DNA of 64,000 nt from Bifidobacterium angulatum DSM 20098 = JCM 7096 (lineage in GTDB: Bacteria; Actinomycetota; Actinomycetes; Actinomycetales; Bifidobacteriaceae), in contig NZ_AP012322.1 of the NCBI RefSeq assembly GCF_001025155.1, forward strand, positions 1,488,001 to 1,552,000, read 5' to 3'. Position 1 is the first letter of the stretch. The number at the start of each line of letters is the position of its first letter. Made by a program: the position numbers and the translations under genes. This document shows, in pieces, positions 54,233 to 63,428 of the stretch. Under the pieces are notes generated by a model, which was given only the letters and a program-made list of their open reading frames with translations, did no database searches and was not told the DNA's origin.

Positions 54233-54517
54233 ATGGCAGACCAGAACACCGCAGCATCCACACTCACCAACGACGAGCGCAAGGCCATCGCGCAGATGCC
54301 CTACGAAGAGGCGCGAGACAAGCTTATCGAAGCCGTGCAGGCGCTGGAGGCAGGAGGATTGAACCTCGACCAGTCCATGCGCCAATGGGAGGTCGGCGAG
54401 GCACTGGCCCAGCGCGCACAGACACTGCTCAATGAGGTACGCGCCAAGCTCGACGCGGCGCAGAACGCCCAGGCTGCCACAGCCGACACCGCGGGCACGC
54501 AGTCGAACCTGGACTGA
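54233..54517 (+). CDS. xseB: Exodeoxyribonuclease VII small subunit
   Basis: 94 aa. The three-helix core IAQMPYEEARDKLIEAVQALEAGG-type motif is read in IAQMPYEEARDKLIEA and LEAGGLNLDQSMRQWEVGEA, both diagnostic of XseB. Alanine-rich tail. RBS AAAGGA with good spacing. Same strand and order as the usual xseA-xseB pair; it supports the long coiled-coil of the large subunit in the complex. Confidence 0.95.
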   Translation: MADQNTAASTLTNDERKAIAQMPYEEARDKLIEAVQALEAGGLNLDQSMRQWEVGEALAQRAQTLLNEVRAKLDAAQNAQAATADTAGTQSNLD

Positions 54518-55002
54518 ACGGCGTATTTTCGCTTGTGCAACCTAATATGACTGAGCTTGTGTAATCAGCTCGCCCGACGCAGGCGATATGGCGGGACTTC
54601 CGCATGATGCGTTCGACACACTCAAGGCCGTTCGGCCAAGCCTACGGTCTCACGCATCATACGGAAGCCCCTGCTTCCCTGCACTCGCGGCATGTTCGAC
54701 GTACTCAAGGCACCGCTGCACAGACTTCACGGCTCAGCAGCCAAGCCTACGGTCTCACATGTCATATGGAAGCCCCCTGCTTCTCTTCTTGTGCGGATTT
54801 GCGTAGCCAAATACGGGTGGCATATGGGATCCGACTACACCGAGGAGTCATCCAGCGTGGCGAAATACGGACGATGTGCACAAACAGCAACGCACAAGAG
54901 CCATTGGCGTAGCTCAATGCGCAGGCCGAACGGAAATCGTCACACAAGGGACAGGGTCAGCGTAGCCGTATGCGGACAGAGGCCGAAAAGAGCCACGACC
55001 GA
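54518..55002. repeat. Non-coding region with diverged direct repeats
   Basis: No gene supported in 485 bp. Two pairs of direct repeats: GCCAAGCCTACGGTCTCAC... at 54635-54677 and 54740-54783 (about 85% alike), and GTTCGAC..ACTCAAGGC at 54611-54628 and 54693-54710. Several short GCGTAG-CGAAATACGG-like echoes follow up to about 54970. Open frames here merely read the repeats. Confidence 0.75.
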
Positions 55003-56091
55003 TCAGCGACCCACATCGATGGTGGCAAGCAGGGCGGCATGATCGGAACCGCTGACCCGTTTCGCCTGCACCTGACCGGCCGTCATATCGCTATCGACCA
55101 CCACATGATCGGCAGCGGTCAGCGTCGGCACCGCAAACAGATTCGCCGGAGCGGTGAACGCGAACCCATGCCCCGACCCGTAGGCGGCGTCATGGAACCG
55201 CGTGCCCAAAAACTCACGCATCGACGCATGATCCATCGTCGCATTGAAATCACCCATGAACACGTATCGCGTGCCCTCGTCGGCACGTTTCAGTCCGAGT
55301 TCGTCCAGGGAGCGCTTCCATTGCCGCCAATCCCCCTGCCACGGTGAGGTGGTGTGCACGGACACGAACCGCACCTGCTTCTGCCCTCCGACAAACGCCA
55401 CCGTGCCGCCGGGCATGAACGATGCGCTGGAATTCACCGCGTCATCGACGGGATCGGCCAATGGGGTCGCCGACCACAACCCGTTGCCGTATGCCCCGTC
55501 CATCGTGGAAACCTGTGAATACGGCAGGTACGTTTCGATATGAGCGTTCTTCAGTTTTTCGATGAACTCGCTCGTCGTCTCCTGCAACGCCAGCACCTCG
55601 ACGCGCTCGTTACGCACCAGATCGACAATCGCCTGCGCATCCGCCTCGCCCTTATACACGTTCAATGTCATCACACGCGCATACTGATCGTCGGTATCCG
55701 CAATGGAATGCGCAACAGCGGATGTGGCGGCCACCGACACCGGACGCGACGGCGCAAAGAACGGGTACTGCCACCAGCAGTTCACCACAAGGCAGGCAAG
55801 GGCGAGCAGCGCCACCACCATACGACGTGAGAGAACCGCAAGCCCCAGCGCCACCGCGGCCACGCCTATGAACCACGGCACAAAGAACAGTACCAGCGGC
55901 ACATACGGCAACGCCTGCAGATCGGCGGGAAGCAGACGCATCACGATTTCCGCCAGCACCGCAACCGTCAGCACGCCGCTTAGGGCACCAGCCAGCCTGT
56001 GTTTATGCCTCACCGTTTTGACCTTCGCATTCGCCGCTTTCGCATTCGCCGGCCGACCGTCGTTCTTCCGCTTACCTTGAGAGGAAACCAT
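55003..56091 (-). CDS. Membrane-anchored endonuclease/exonuclease/phosphatase-family protein
   Basis: 362 aa. Basic N-terminus, then about three membrane segments (LAGALSGVLTVAVLAEIVMR, YVPLVLFFVPWFIGVAAVA, VVALLALACLVVNCWW), then an outward EEP domain from about residue 135: VMTLNVYKGEAD, ALQETTSEFIEK (metal Glu), RFVSVHTTSPW, VFMGDFNAT (GDFN motif) and the closing His in SGSDHAALLATI. All catalytic motifs are present. Similar proteins are often annotated as phosphatases or nucleases of unknown substrate. ATG at 56091 with GGAAAGGG. Opposite tRNA-Arg, with no operon partner. Confidence 0.88.
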   Translation of the reverse strand: MVSSQGKRKNDGRPANAKAANAKVKTVRHKHRLAGALSGVLTVAVLAEIVMRLLPADLQALPYVPLVLFFVPWFIGVAAVALGLAVLSRRMVVALLALACLVVNCWWQYPFFAPSRPVSVAATSAVAHSIADTDDQYARVMTLNVYKGEADAQAIVDLVRNERVEVLALQETTSEFIEKLKNAHIETYLPYSQVSTMDGAYGNGLWSATPLADPVDDAVNSSASFMPGGTVAFVGGQKQVRFVSVHTTSPWQGDWRQWKRSLDELGLKRADEGTRYVFMGDFNATMDHASMREFLGTRFHDAAYGSGHGFAFTAPANLFAVPTLTAADHVVVDSDMTAGQVQAKRVSGSDHAALLATIDVGR

Positions 56092-56284
56092 GCTTCCCTT
56101 TCCGCTCCGGCCAGCGATTCATCCCGCAACGGCCGCCTACTGCACCGTCACTTTACCCGCGCCGAATGCCGAGCACCACCCACGCTCGCCTTCCTGCCAG
56201 CAATGTGCACGAGATTACGCCCTGAGCACAACCGCCAAGCCGCGGTTGCGCTCATTCGGCAACAGAAAAGACACGACGCGGCAT

Positions 56285-56311
56285 TGACTTCGCTCCGAAG
56301 CGTGTACAATG
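56285..56311 (+). promoter_or_regulatory. Promoter of tRNA-Arg
   Basis: TTGACT (56285-56290) and TACAAT (56306-56311) with a 15-bp spacer, 12 bp before the tRNA. Confidence 0.5.
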
Positions 56312-56323
56312 TAAACGCTGTTG

Positions 56324-56396
56324 CCCCAGTAGCTCAGTGGATAGAGCACTTCTCTCCTAAAGAAGGTGTCGTAGGTTCGATTCCTATCTGGGGCAC
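56324..56396 (+). tRNA. tRNA-Arg (anticodon CCT)
   Basis: Cloverleaf: acceptor GCCCCAG/CTGGGGC, anticodon stem CTTCT/AGAAG with loop CTCCTAA giving CCT, T-loop TTCGATT, discriminator A. CCA not encoded. Reads the rare AGG codon. Confidence 0.96.
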
Positions 56397-56486
56397 TTTT
56401 TCATATCTGCCGTACCGCCGTATTCGCATTGATGCAACCATCGGCACGGCCACCCCCTGACACGGCATAATGCGCAAGGCGCACCG

Positions 56487-57530
56487 TCAGGCTTCGGACA
56501 ACGGCACACGGCTCGTGGTATCCCGCAACACCAGCATCGGTTCCTGCGATTCGTGCGGTTCGGCCGGGCTTTCGCCTTTCAACAGCTGCAACGTCTTATA
56601 TGCGGCGACGCGACCTAGCTCAAGCGGGTCCTGACGGATGGTCGTCAGATCCGCCACCTCGGCGATGTCCGCGTCGTCGAAGCCAATCACCGAAATGTCA
56701 TCCGGCACGCGCAGATGCTGCCGTTTCAGCTCCTTGATCAGGGCAATCGCCATCTGGTCGGTCTCCGCGCACACCGCGGTCGGGCGGTTCGGCGACGACA
56801 GTATCTTGGCGACCAGCTCGGCGGCGAGCTGCGGCTTGCCATACGATGCCGAATGCTCACTGCACATCACGATCGAGGCATCGTCCTCACCGTACCCGTT
56901 CCGTTCGGCCGCTTCGAGGAAGCCCTCCACGCGCTGGCTTGCGGAATACACCATATTCCCGGGAATATAGTCGCCGGCAAAGGCGATGTGCTCATGTCCA
57001 AGCGATTTCAGCAGGCATACGCCCTTGGCCATGCCGCTGAAGTTGTCGATGCACACCGACGCGTCGCACGAGGACTCGGCGGGAATGTTCACGCCGATCA
57101 CAGGCATGTCGATGGATCTGAGCTGCTCGCGCTGGGTCTCGTCCAGCTGGAACGACGCGATGATGATGGCGTCGGCATTGCGGTCCTTGGGAAGCTGGGC
57201 GAAATACCGGTTCATCTCATCCCTGCCGCGGATGAACGACGGGCAGATGTCATAGCCCTCCGGCGACAGCACCTCGTACGCGCCCTGCAGCACATTGGCG
57301 TTGAACCATTCGTTGAGCCCGCCCGAGCAGAGCAGGATGATGCGCATGGTCTTGCCGGAGGCCAATGCGGAAGCGCTTTTCAACAGCGTGAAGCTCAGCC
57401 GGTCTGCGGCCTCCTCGACCTTCCTGCGTGTGGCTGGCGCGACCTTGTCCACGCCGCGCAAAGCGCGGGACACCGTCGCCTGCGATACTCCTGCCAGTTT
57501 GGCCACATCCGCGATCGTGGCTCGTGCCAT
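56487..57530 (-). CDS. LacI-family transcriptional regulator
   Basis: 347 aa. N-terminal helix-turn-helix ATIADVAKLAGVSQATVSRA with hinge ASALASGKTMRI, then a periplasmic-binding-protein-like sugar domain with ADAIIIASFQLDE, IDMPVIGVNIP, ISVIGFDDADIAEVADLTTI. Acts as repressor of the divergent GH13 gene and possibly the sugar-binding lipoprotein; the effector is probably an alpha-glucoside (inference). Start ATG at 57530 follows AGGAGGTGACGGT; an earlier start would include that site. LacI-type palindromes lie at 57629-57642 and 57717-57732. Confidence 0.93.
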   Translation of the reverse strand: MARATIADVAKLAGVSQATVSRALRGVDKVAPATRRKVEEAADRLSFTLLKSASALASGKTMRIILLCSGGLNEWFNANVLQGAYEVLSPEGYDICPSFIRGRDEMNRYFAQLPKDRNADAIIIASFQLDETQREQLRSIDMPVIGVNIPAESSCDASVCIDNFSGMAKGVCLLKSLGHEHIAFAGDYIPGNMVYSASQRVEGFLEAAERNGYGEDDASIVMCSEHSASYGKPQLAAELVAKILSSPNRPTAVCAETDQMAIALIKELKRQHLRVPDDISVIGFDDADIAEVADLTTIRQDPLELGRVAAYKTLQLLKGESPAEPHESQEPMLVLRDTTSRVPLSEA

Positions 57531-57628
57531 ACCGTCACCTCCTACCATTGTTCATCGCTTCCATGATAATGAAACCCTTGATTTCATTGGGAAACACGCC
57601 ATATACGTACTGTATTGCATACAAAAAA

Positions 57629-57732
57629 TGTAAGCGCTATCATTCATAGTACCAACAAAATACAGCACGACAACGGAACTTCCCACAGCAACCCCCGTAT
57701 TTTCAGGCAGACGTGGTGTAAGCGTTGTCACA
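57629..57732. promoter_or_regulatory. LacI-type operators in the lacI-GH13 divergent region
   Basis: TGTAAGCGCTATCA (57629-57642; core AAGCGCT) and TGTAAGCGTTGTCACA (57717-57732), about 90 bp apart. Both resemble the AANCG(C)TT palindromes bound by LacI/GalR proteins. Confidence 0.6.
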
Positions 57733-57786
57733 ACGTCATCGTCACGCGCATCGCAGCATGCACCGTCAACGAGGAAGGAGCCGACA

Positions 57787-59574
57787 ATGACCAGCATCGA
57801 TACGAATACCGCCGCAACAGACCCGTCACTCTGGTGGAAGCAGGCCGTGGTCTACCAGGTCTACCCACGTTCTTTCAAGGACACCACAGGTTCCGGCCTG
57901 GGCGACATCGCCGGCGTGACCGCAAAGATTCCCTATCTCAAGGAACTGGGCGTGGATGCCATCTGGCTGAGCCCCTTCTACCCCTCCCAGCTTGCCGACG
58001 GCGGCTATGACGTGGACGACTACCGCAACGTGGACCCCAAGCTCGGCACCATGGCCGACTTCGATGAGCTCGCCCAAACCGCGCACGCGGCCGGCATCAG
58101 AATCGTCGTCGACATCGTGCCCAACCATTCCTCCAACCAGCACGAATGGTTCAAGGCGGCAGTGGCAGGCGGCCCGGGCTCCCCCGAACGCGACCGCTAC
58201 ATCTTCCGCGACGGCAAAGGCCCCAACGGCGACCAGCCGCCGACCGACTGGATCGCCAGCTTCGGCGGCCCCGCCTGGACCCGTGTGCCCGACGGCCAGT
58301 GGTACCTGCACATGTTCACCAAGGAACAGCCGGACTGGAACTGGAAGAACCCCGAGGTGCGCGCCGACTTCATCAGGACATTGCGCTTCTGGCTCGACCA
58401 TGGCGCCGACGGCTTCCGCGTGGACGTGGCGCACGGCCTGGCCAAGGACCTCGAGCGCGACGACCTCGACGATTTCACGATCATCGGCGATGACATGTCC
58501 GCCACTGACGGCACCCACCCGCTGTACGACCGCAACGAGGTGCACGACATCTACCGCGAATGGCGCAAGGTGTTCAACGAGTACAACCCGCCCGCATTCG
58601 CCGTGGCCGAAGCGTGGGTGCACCCGTCCCGCCAGTACCTGTACGCCTCGACGGACGAGCTGGGCCAGGTGTTCAACTTCGAGTTCGCCAAGATGGATTG
58701 GATCCGGGACAGCTTCCACACCGCCATTGAGGAGGGCCTGGCCGCGGCCGAACGCTCCGGCTCCACCTCGACCTGGGTGATGAGCAACCATGACGTTCCC
58801 CGTCATGCATCCCGTTACGGCCTGCCGCAGGTGCCCTCGTCGTCGCACCATCAGCTTGCCAAGGACTGGCTGCTACGTGACGGCACGAGTTACACCGAGG
58901 ATCGGGAGAAGGGTTCTCGTCGCGCTCGCGCCGCCATCCTGATGGAGCTTGCGCTGCCCGGATCCGCATACGTGTATCAGGGCGAGGAACTCGGACTCCC
59001 CGAAGTGGCCGACATTCCGTGGGATCAACTCGAGGACCCGACCGCGTTCCACCGTGTGCGCAACCAGTCGGAGAAGGGTCGTGACGGCTGCCGCGTGCCG
59101 CTGCCCTGGGTGGCTGCGGACACCAGCGCAGACGGCGGGACCTTCGGATTCTCCCCAGCGGCCAAGGTCGCGGGAGCCGGCGTGACGGCCAGCGAAGCCG
59201 GCCAGCCAGCCGAAAAACCACACCTGCCGCAACCCGCATGGTTCGCCGACTACGCCGCCGACAAGGAGGACTCCGATCCGGCATCCATGCTCAACCTGTA
59301 TCGCAAGGCCCTGCAGCTGCGTCACACGATGATGCCCACCGACACGTCGCTGACCTGGCTTGACGAGGATCGTTCATCCGACCTGCCGGACGGCGCGGAT
59401 GGCCAGCGTGGCGGCGTGATCGCCTACCGTCGTTCCAACGGCTGGGCTTCCATCACCAACTTCAGCATGTCGCCGGCGGACCTGCCAGAAGGCACGATTC
59501 TGCTGGCATCAGGCCCGCTCACCGACGACGGACTCCTGCCGCAAGACACCACCGTCTGGATGTCGCTGAACTGA
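57787..59574 (+). CDS. Glycoside hydrolase family 13 alpha-glucosidase
   Basis: 595 aa, cytoplasmic. The GH13 barrel has YQVYPRSFKDTTGSGLGDI, DIVPNHSS, nucleophile Asp213 (GFRVDVAHGL), acid/base Glu275 (VAEAWVHPS) and Asp336 (MSNHDVPRH). This is the oligo-1,6-glucosidase/alpha-glucosidase subgroup, as in bifidobacterial AglA/AglB, which release glucose from isomaltose-type, sucrose-related or maltose-type oligosaccharides; the exact specificity cannot be given. RBS AAGGAG. Divergent from lacI; followed by a terminator and then the sugar-binding lipoprotein gene. Confidence 0.94.
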   Translation: MTSIDTNTAATDPSLWWKQAVVYQVYPRSFKDTTGSGLGDIAGVTAKIPYLKELGVDAIWLSPFYPSQLADGGYDVDDYRNVDPKLGTMADFDELAQTAHAAGIRIVVDIVPNHSSNQHEWFKAAVAGGPGSPERDRYIFRDGKGPNGDQPPTDWIASFGGPAWTRVPDGQWYLHMFTKEQPDWNWKNPEVRADFIRTLRFWLDHGADGFRVDVAHGLAKDLERDDLDDFTIIGDDMSATDGTHPLYDRNEVHDIYREWRKVFNEYNPPAFAVAEAWVHPSRQYLYASTDELGQVFNFEFAKMDWIRDSFHTAIEEGLAAAERSGSTSTWVMSNHDVPRHASRYGLPQVPSSSHHQLAKDWLLRDGTSYTEDREKGSRRARAAILMELALPGSAYVYQGEELGLPEVADIPWDQLEDPTAFHRVRNQSEKGRDGCRVPLPWVAADTSADGGTFGFSPAAKVAGAGVTASEAGQPAEKPHLPQPAWFADYAADKEDSDPASMLNLYRKALQLRHTMMPTDTSLTWLDEDRSSDLPDGADGQRGGVIAYRRSNGWASITNFSMSPADLPEGTILLASGPLTDDGLLPQDTTVWMSLN

Positions 59575-59585
59575 TCGTCACTCCC

Positions 59586-59613
59586 CGCCCTGCGCTCCCT
59601 CCGGCGCAGGGCG
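59586..59613 (+). terminator. Terminator after GH13
   Basis: CGCCCTGCGC / GCGCAGGGCG 10-bp perfect stem with loop TCCCTCCG, 12 bp after the stop. Confidence 0.75.
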
Positions 59614-59730
59614 ACACACACCCCACACACGGAGGGAACCCGAGGTTCGGGCATTGCAATGACGCACGCCCGGCCTCTCCCCCACACAGACAACGACTGT
59701 CTTCAGCCAACAAGGAAAAAGGAGAACATC

Positions 59731-61095
59731 ATGAACCGCAATGCCACCAGGATCGTCGCAGTGGCGGCGTCCCTCGCCATGGGATTCTCGCTCGCCGGAT
59801 GCGGCGGCACCAGCGCCGACTCCGACAAAGGCCACGTGTACCTTATGAACAACAAGGCCGAAGTGGTGGACCAGTACAAGGAGCTCGCCTCCATGTACAC
59901 CAAGAAAACCGGCGTGAAGGTCGACGTGCAGACCGGCGCCGCCGGCACCTACGATGCGACCATGACCTCCGAACTGGCCAAATCCAACGCGCCGACCATG
60001 TTCAACGTGTCCGGCTTCGACCAGTTCGCCAAGTATCAGAAGCATATCGAACCGTTGCAGGACACCGAAGTGTTCAAGATGCTCAACGACGAAGGCAAGG
60101 CCTACTCCTACACCATCGACGGCAAGTCCTACACGCTGCCGTACGCCGCCGAATGGTACGGCATCATCTACAACAAGAAGATCATCAAGGATTACTGCGC
60201 CAAGGATTATGCGGTGATCAAGAGCGCCGACGACATCAAGGACTACAAGACACTCAAGGCCGTCGCCCAATCCATCCAGCAGCACAAGGACGATCTCGGC
60301 CTTGAAGGCGCCTTCGCCACGCCCGGCCTCGACTCGTCCGATACCTACCGGTTCACCGCGCATATGGGGCGTATTCCGCTGTACTACGAATACAAGGACA
60401 TGAACACCACGTTCTCCAAGACCATCAAAGGCACGCATCTCGCCCAATACAAGGATCTGTTCGACCTTGAACTGAAGAACAGCCCGACCGAATCCGGCCT
60501 GATCAGCTCCAAGACCTACGACGATGTCACCTCCGAGTTCGCCCTGGGCAAGGTGGCCTTCTACCCGAACGGCGTATGGGCATACTCCCAGATCAAGAAC
60601 AACGAGGTGGCCGACGACGACCTGGGCATGCTGCCCTACTACATGGGCATCAAGGGCGAGGAGAACAGTGGACCCGCAGGCGTGTACGACGCCAGCTGGG
60701 CGGTGAACAAAAACGCCTCCGAAAAGGACAAGAAGGCCACGCTCGACTTCATCAAGTGGATGGTGACCGACGATTCCGCCAAGAAGATCCTCTCCCAGGA
60801 CATGGGCTTCTCCGTGCCGTTCACCACCTTCACCGACAAGTTCCAACCGAACAACCCGCTGACCGCAGCCGCCCGCGCCTACACCGACGCCGGCAAGACC
60901 GAGGTCCGCAGCTTCACGATTCCGGACCAGCAGTGGCAGGACGACATTGCCGCCGCACTGGTCGAATACGCGCAAGGCACCGGCACATGGGACAAGGTCA
61001 AGTCCGCGTTCGTGGACGGCTGGAGCACCGAATGGGCCAACAACGAGGAATCGCTGGGATCCGTGCCCGAAGCGCAGAAGTTCGACACGAAGTGA
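59731..61095 (+). CDS. Sugar ABC transporter substrate-binding lipoprotein
   Basis: 454 aa. Lipoprotein signal with basic start MNRNATR, hydrophobic core and lipobox LAGC at about residues 20-23. The mature protein is a cluster-D extracellular solute-binding protein (TAPTMFNVSGFDQFAKY-like segment NAPTMFNVSGFDQF, EWYGIIYNKKII, LGKVAFYPNGVW, PAGVYDASWAVNKNASEKDK). Captures oligosaccharide at the outer membrane face for an ABC importer. The permease genes are not beside it, so it is an orphan binding protein or uses a shared transporter. Start ATG follows AAAGGAG. Confidence 0.92.
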   Translation: MNRNATRIVAVAASLAMGFSLAGCGGTSADSDKGHVYLMNNKAEVVDQYKELASMYTKKTGVKVDVQTGAAGTYDATMTSELAKSNAPTMFNVSGFDQFAKYQKHIEPLQDTEVFKMLNDEGKAYSYTIDGKSYTLPYAAEWYGIIYNKKIIKDYCAKDYAVIKSADDIKDYKTLKAVAQSIQQHKDDLGLEGAFATPGLDSSDTYRFTAHMGRIPLYYEYKDMNTTFSKTIKGTHLAQYKDLFDLELKNSPTESGLISSKTYDDVTSEFALGKVAFYPNGVWAYSQIKNNEVADDDLGMLPYYMGIKGEENSGPAGVYDASWAVNKNASEKDKKATLDFIKWMVTDDSAKKILSQDMGFSVPFTTFTDKFQPNNPLTAAARAYTDAGKTEVRSFTIPDQQWQDDIAAALVEYAQGTGTWDKVKSAFVDGWSTEWANNEESLGSVPEAQKFDTK

Positions 61096-61135
61096 GCAGC
61101 TCCACCGGACTCGGCAAAGCCGAGTAGATAGCAGC

Positions 61136-61183
61136 ACAGGCGTGCGATGGGCCGACCGTAACAACGGCCCATCGCACGCCTGT
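61136..61183 (+). terminator. Terminator after the binding protein
   Basis: 19-bp perfect arms (61136-61154, 61165-61183) with a 10-bp loop, 40 bp after the stop; no U-tract. Confidence 0.75.
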
Positions 61184-61329
61184 TCGCATGATCGCCTCTG
61201 GCTGCCGTCGACCGCTATCGGCGGGCGTCCGCATTCAGCTTATCCATGGCAGGCAACCGCACGCGTGCGAACGGACAGCACAGACGACTACGCAAACGGC
61301 TGCACGGCCAAATCACACGGCGAATCGAT

Positions 61330-61743
61330 TCAGGCGTCGATCCTCTCCAACGCCTTATACGGAACAGCGCTCCTATCAACGCATTTCCAAATCAAACCAC
61401 GACGGCACTGCACCACGGAAACATAACCACCCTGCCGCAAAGCCTTACCGACTTTGGCATGCAACGGCAGCCTGCACACCTTCCGCCGCCCCTCACCATC
61501 GTAGACAACCAGATCACGCACATGCGCAACACGCCCCGCCGCAGACTTCACGACAGGCTCCACCCATTTGCCGCCACGCCGTTGCACAACCACACGGTTC
61601 CGCCCCTCGCCAGCCCAAGACTCGCCCACCAAAGCATAATAGGTCTCGCCACCATACTGGTACTTCGTCCACTGATACCCGGCGAACACCACGCCCGCCA
61701 TAATCGCCAACGCAATCGCCAACGCGGAAAACGCCTTCTTCAT
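61330..61743 (-). CDS. YxeA-like secreted or membrane-anchored protein
   Basis: 137 aa. N-terminal hydrophobic segment (AFSALAIALAIMAGVVFAGYQ) as a signal peptide or anchor, then GGETYYALVGESWAG, a strand-rich body (VHVRDLVVYDGEGRRKVCRL, LRQGGYVSVVQCRRGLI) and the ending SAVPYKALERI, similar to the end of YxeA/DUF1093 proteins (...VPEKALEKL). Exported. Two adjacent ATGs; I use the one 3 bp after GAGGA spacing allows. Function unknown for the family. Confidence 0.7.
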   Translation of the reverse strand: MKKAFSALAIALAIMAGVVFAGYQWTKYQYGGETYYALVGESWAGEGRNRVVVQRRGGKWVEPVVKSAAGRVAHVRDLVVYDGEGRRKVCRLPLHAKVGKALRQGGYVSVVQCRRGLIWKCVDRSAVPYKALERIDA

Positions 61744-61965
61744 CATTCCTCGGTTCGCTCACAGGAACGCCATCAGACGCCCCACCATCACCGTCGTTAC
61801 CGACGTATTGATGTGAACAGTACCGAGAATCACCAGCGACCATCATCAGTCAACGGAACGATTCGCCCCACAAGGCTCATCCCCAAGAACGAGACAGGGT
61901 GCGACGCACGGAACAAACCACGCGCCACACCCTCATAACCGAATCACAACCGGCTCGCAACCGGC

Positions 61966-63162
61966 TCACAGCGTAGGCAGCCAGCGCCCCAAACGATCAA
62001 GCCCCTCCCTCAACGCCTCCTGGGAAGCGGCATAACTCAACCGCACATGCGTGTCAGCCGTCGCGGCACCGAAATCACGCCCCGGCGTCAACGCCACATG
62101 CGCCTCGGCCAACGCGCGCTCGCAGAACGTCCACGCATCCAAACCAGTGGACGTGATGTTGAAATACGCATAGAACGCACCATTCGGCTCCACCTCCACC
62201 GGCAGTCCGATGCGCTTGAGCCCGTCGACCACAATGCGCCGACGGGTCAGCAGCTCCTGGCGGCGGCGCTCGCATTCATCCAGACTGTCCTGGGTGAAGC
62301 AGGCGAGCGCAGCGTGCTGCGTGGGGGTGTGTGCGCACAGGTAGTAGTTGGTGGCCAGGTCGTCCACGGCTTCGAGCACGTCATCGTCATCGGGCATGAC
62401 GGCCCAGCCGAGACGCCATCCGGTCATGCCGAAGAACTTGGAGAAGCTGTTGCACACGATCGCCTCGTCGTCGCATTCGAGCACGGATTTGACTTCGCTG
62501 CCATCCGGTTCGCGATCGGCCAGATCAAGGTAGGTTTCGTCCACGATGCGCCACATGCCATGCTCGCGCGCATACTCGCACACGCCCTTGAGCACATCGA
62601 AGTCGATGGTGGTGCCGGTGGGATTGGACGGCGAGGTGATCATAACCGCCTTGGTGCGGTCGGTATGGTATTGGGCGACGAGTTCCGGGGTGAGGTGGAA
62701 GCGGGTGGCGGCGCTGGTGGGCACGTCCACCACGGTTCCCTCGAAGCTTTTCACCAGCTCGCGATTGCAGGGGTATGAGGGGTCGGCGATAAGCACCTCA
62801 TCGCCGGAATCGACGGTGAGGGCGGTGGCGAGCAACAGTGCCGCCGAGCCGCCTGAGGTGATGACGATGCGCTTGGGGTCGATGGTCAGACCGTGACGTT
62901 CACGGTAGAAATCCGCGATGGCCTGGCGTAGTTCCGGTAATCCCATGGCCGCGGTGTATGGCAGGGCGCGACCGTCATATTGTTCGCGCATGGCGTCTCG
63001 AACGGCTGGTGGCGCGCCGAAATCAGGTTCGCCCAGGCTGAGTTTGACGACATCGATGCCGTTGGCGATCATTCGATCGGCTTGTTCGCCGAACACCATG
63101 GCGCGGAAGGGTTGCACCTCACGGGCACGACGGGACATAACAGGCTGCATTGCTTCACTCAT
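61966..63162 (-). CDS. Class I/II pyridoxal-phosphate aminotransferase
   Basis: 398 aa. AspC-like fold type I enzyme: VVKLSLGEPDFGAPP, PYTAAMGLPELRQAIADFY, VITSGGSAALLLA, MITSPSNPTGTT, WRIVDETYLDL, and the PLP Lys in CNSFSKFFGMTGWRLGW (SFSK). C-terminal Arg region VRLSYA. Expected to transfer amino groups between amino acids and 2-oxo acids; the specificity is not readable. ATG at 63162; an ATG 12 bp downstream is also possible. No operon partner visible. Confidence 0.92.
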   Translation of the reverse strand: MSEAMQPVMSRRAREVQPFRAMVFGEQADRMIANGIDVVKLSLGEPDFGAPPAVRDAMREQYDGRALPYTAAMGLPELRQAIADFYRERHGLTIDPKRIVITSGGSAALLLATALTVDSGDEVLIADPSYPCNRELVKSFEGTVVDVPTSAATRFHLTPELVAQYHTDRTKAVMITSPSNPTGTTIDFDVLKGVCEYAREHGMWRIVDETYLDLADREPDGSEVKSVLECDDEAIVCNSFSKFFGMTGWRLGWAVMPDDDDVLEAVDDLATNYYLCAHTPTQHAALACFTQDSLDECERRRQELLTRRRIVVDGLKRIGLPVEVEPNGAFYAYFNITSTGLDAWTFCERALAEAHVALTPGRDFGAATADTHVRLSYAASQEALREGLDRLGRWLPTL

Positions 63163-63428
63163 AGTCCCGTTGTATCCACACCATGCGACACCTTGTATTC
63201 ACACCATGCGACACCGAGCCCCGCTTGTCCATGCCGCTTGCCGCTCCGGGCCGCCGGTATCCGCAGACTATCCGCATGACTATCCGCATGACGAAGCGAA
63301 CGCAACCGCAATACGTGTGAATACGTGATGATGGCACGGCGGATCGCAGCACACACAGGTAGCCATGCATCGGCGAATCCTCATACAATAAGCAGAGCAT
63401 CGGCATCCATTCGTATAGGAGGAACACC

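Noticed and set aside
54588..54912. Small open frames with repeated peptide (A/Q)KPSLRSH..YGSP
   Set aside because: They read the direct repeats in the gap; no ribosome site, no recognised family.
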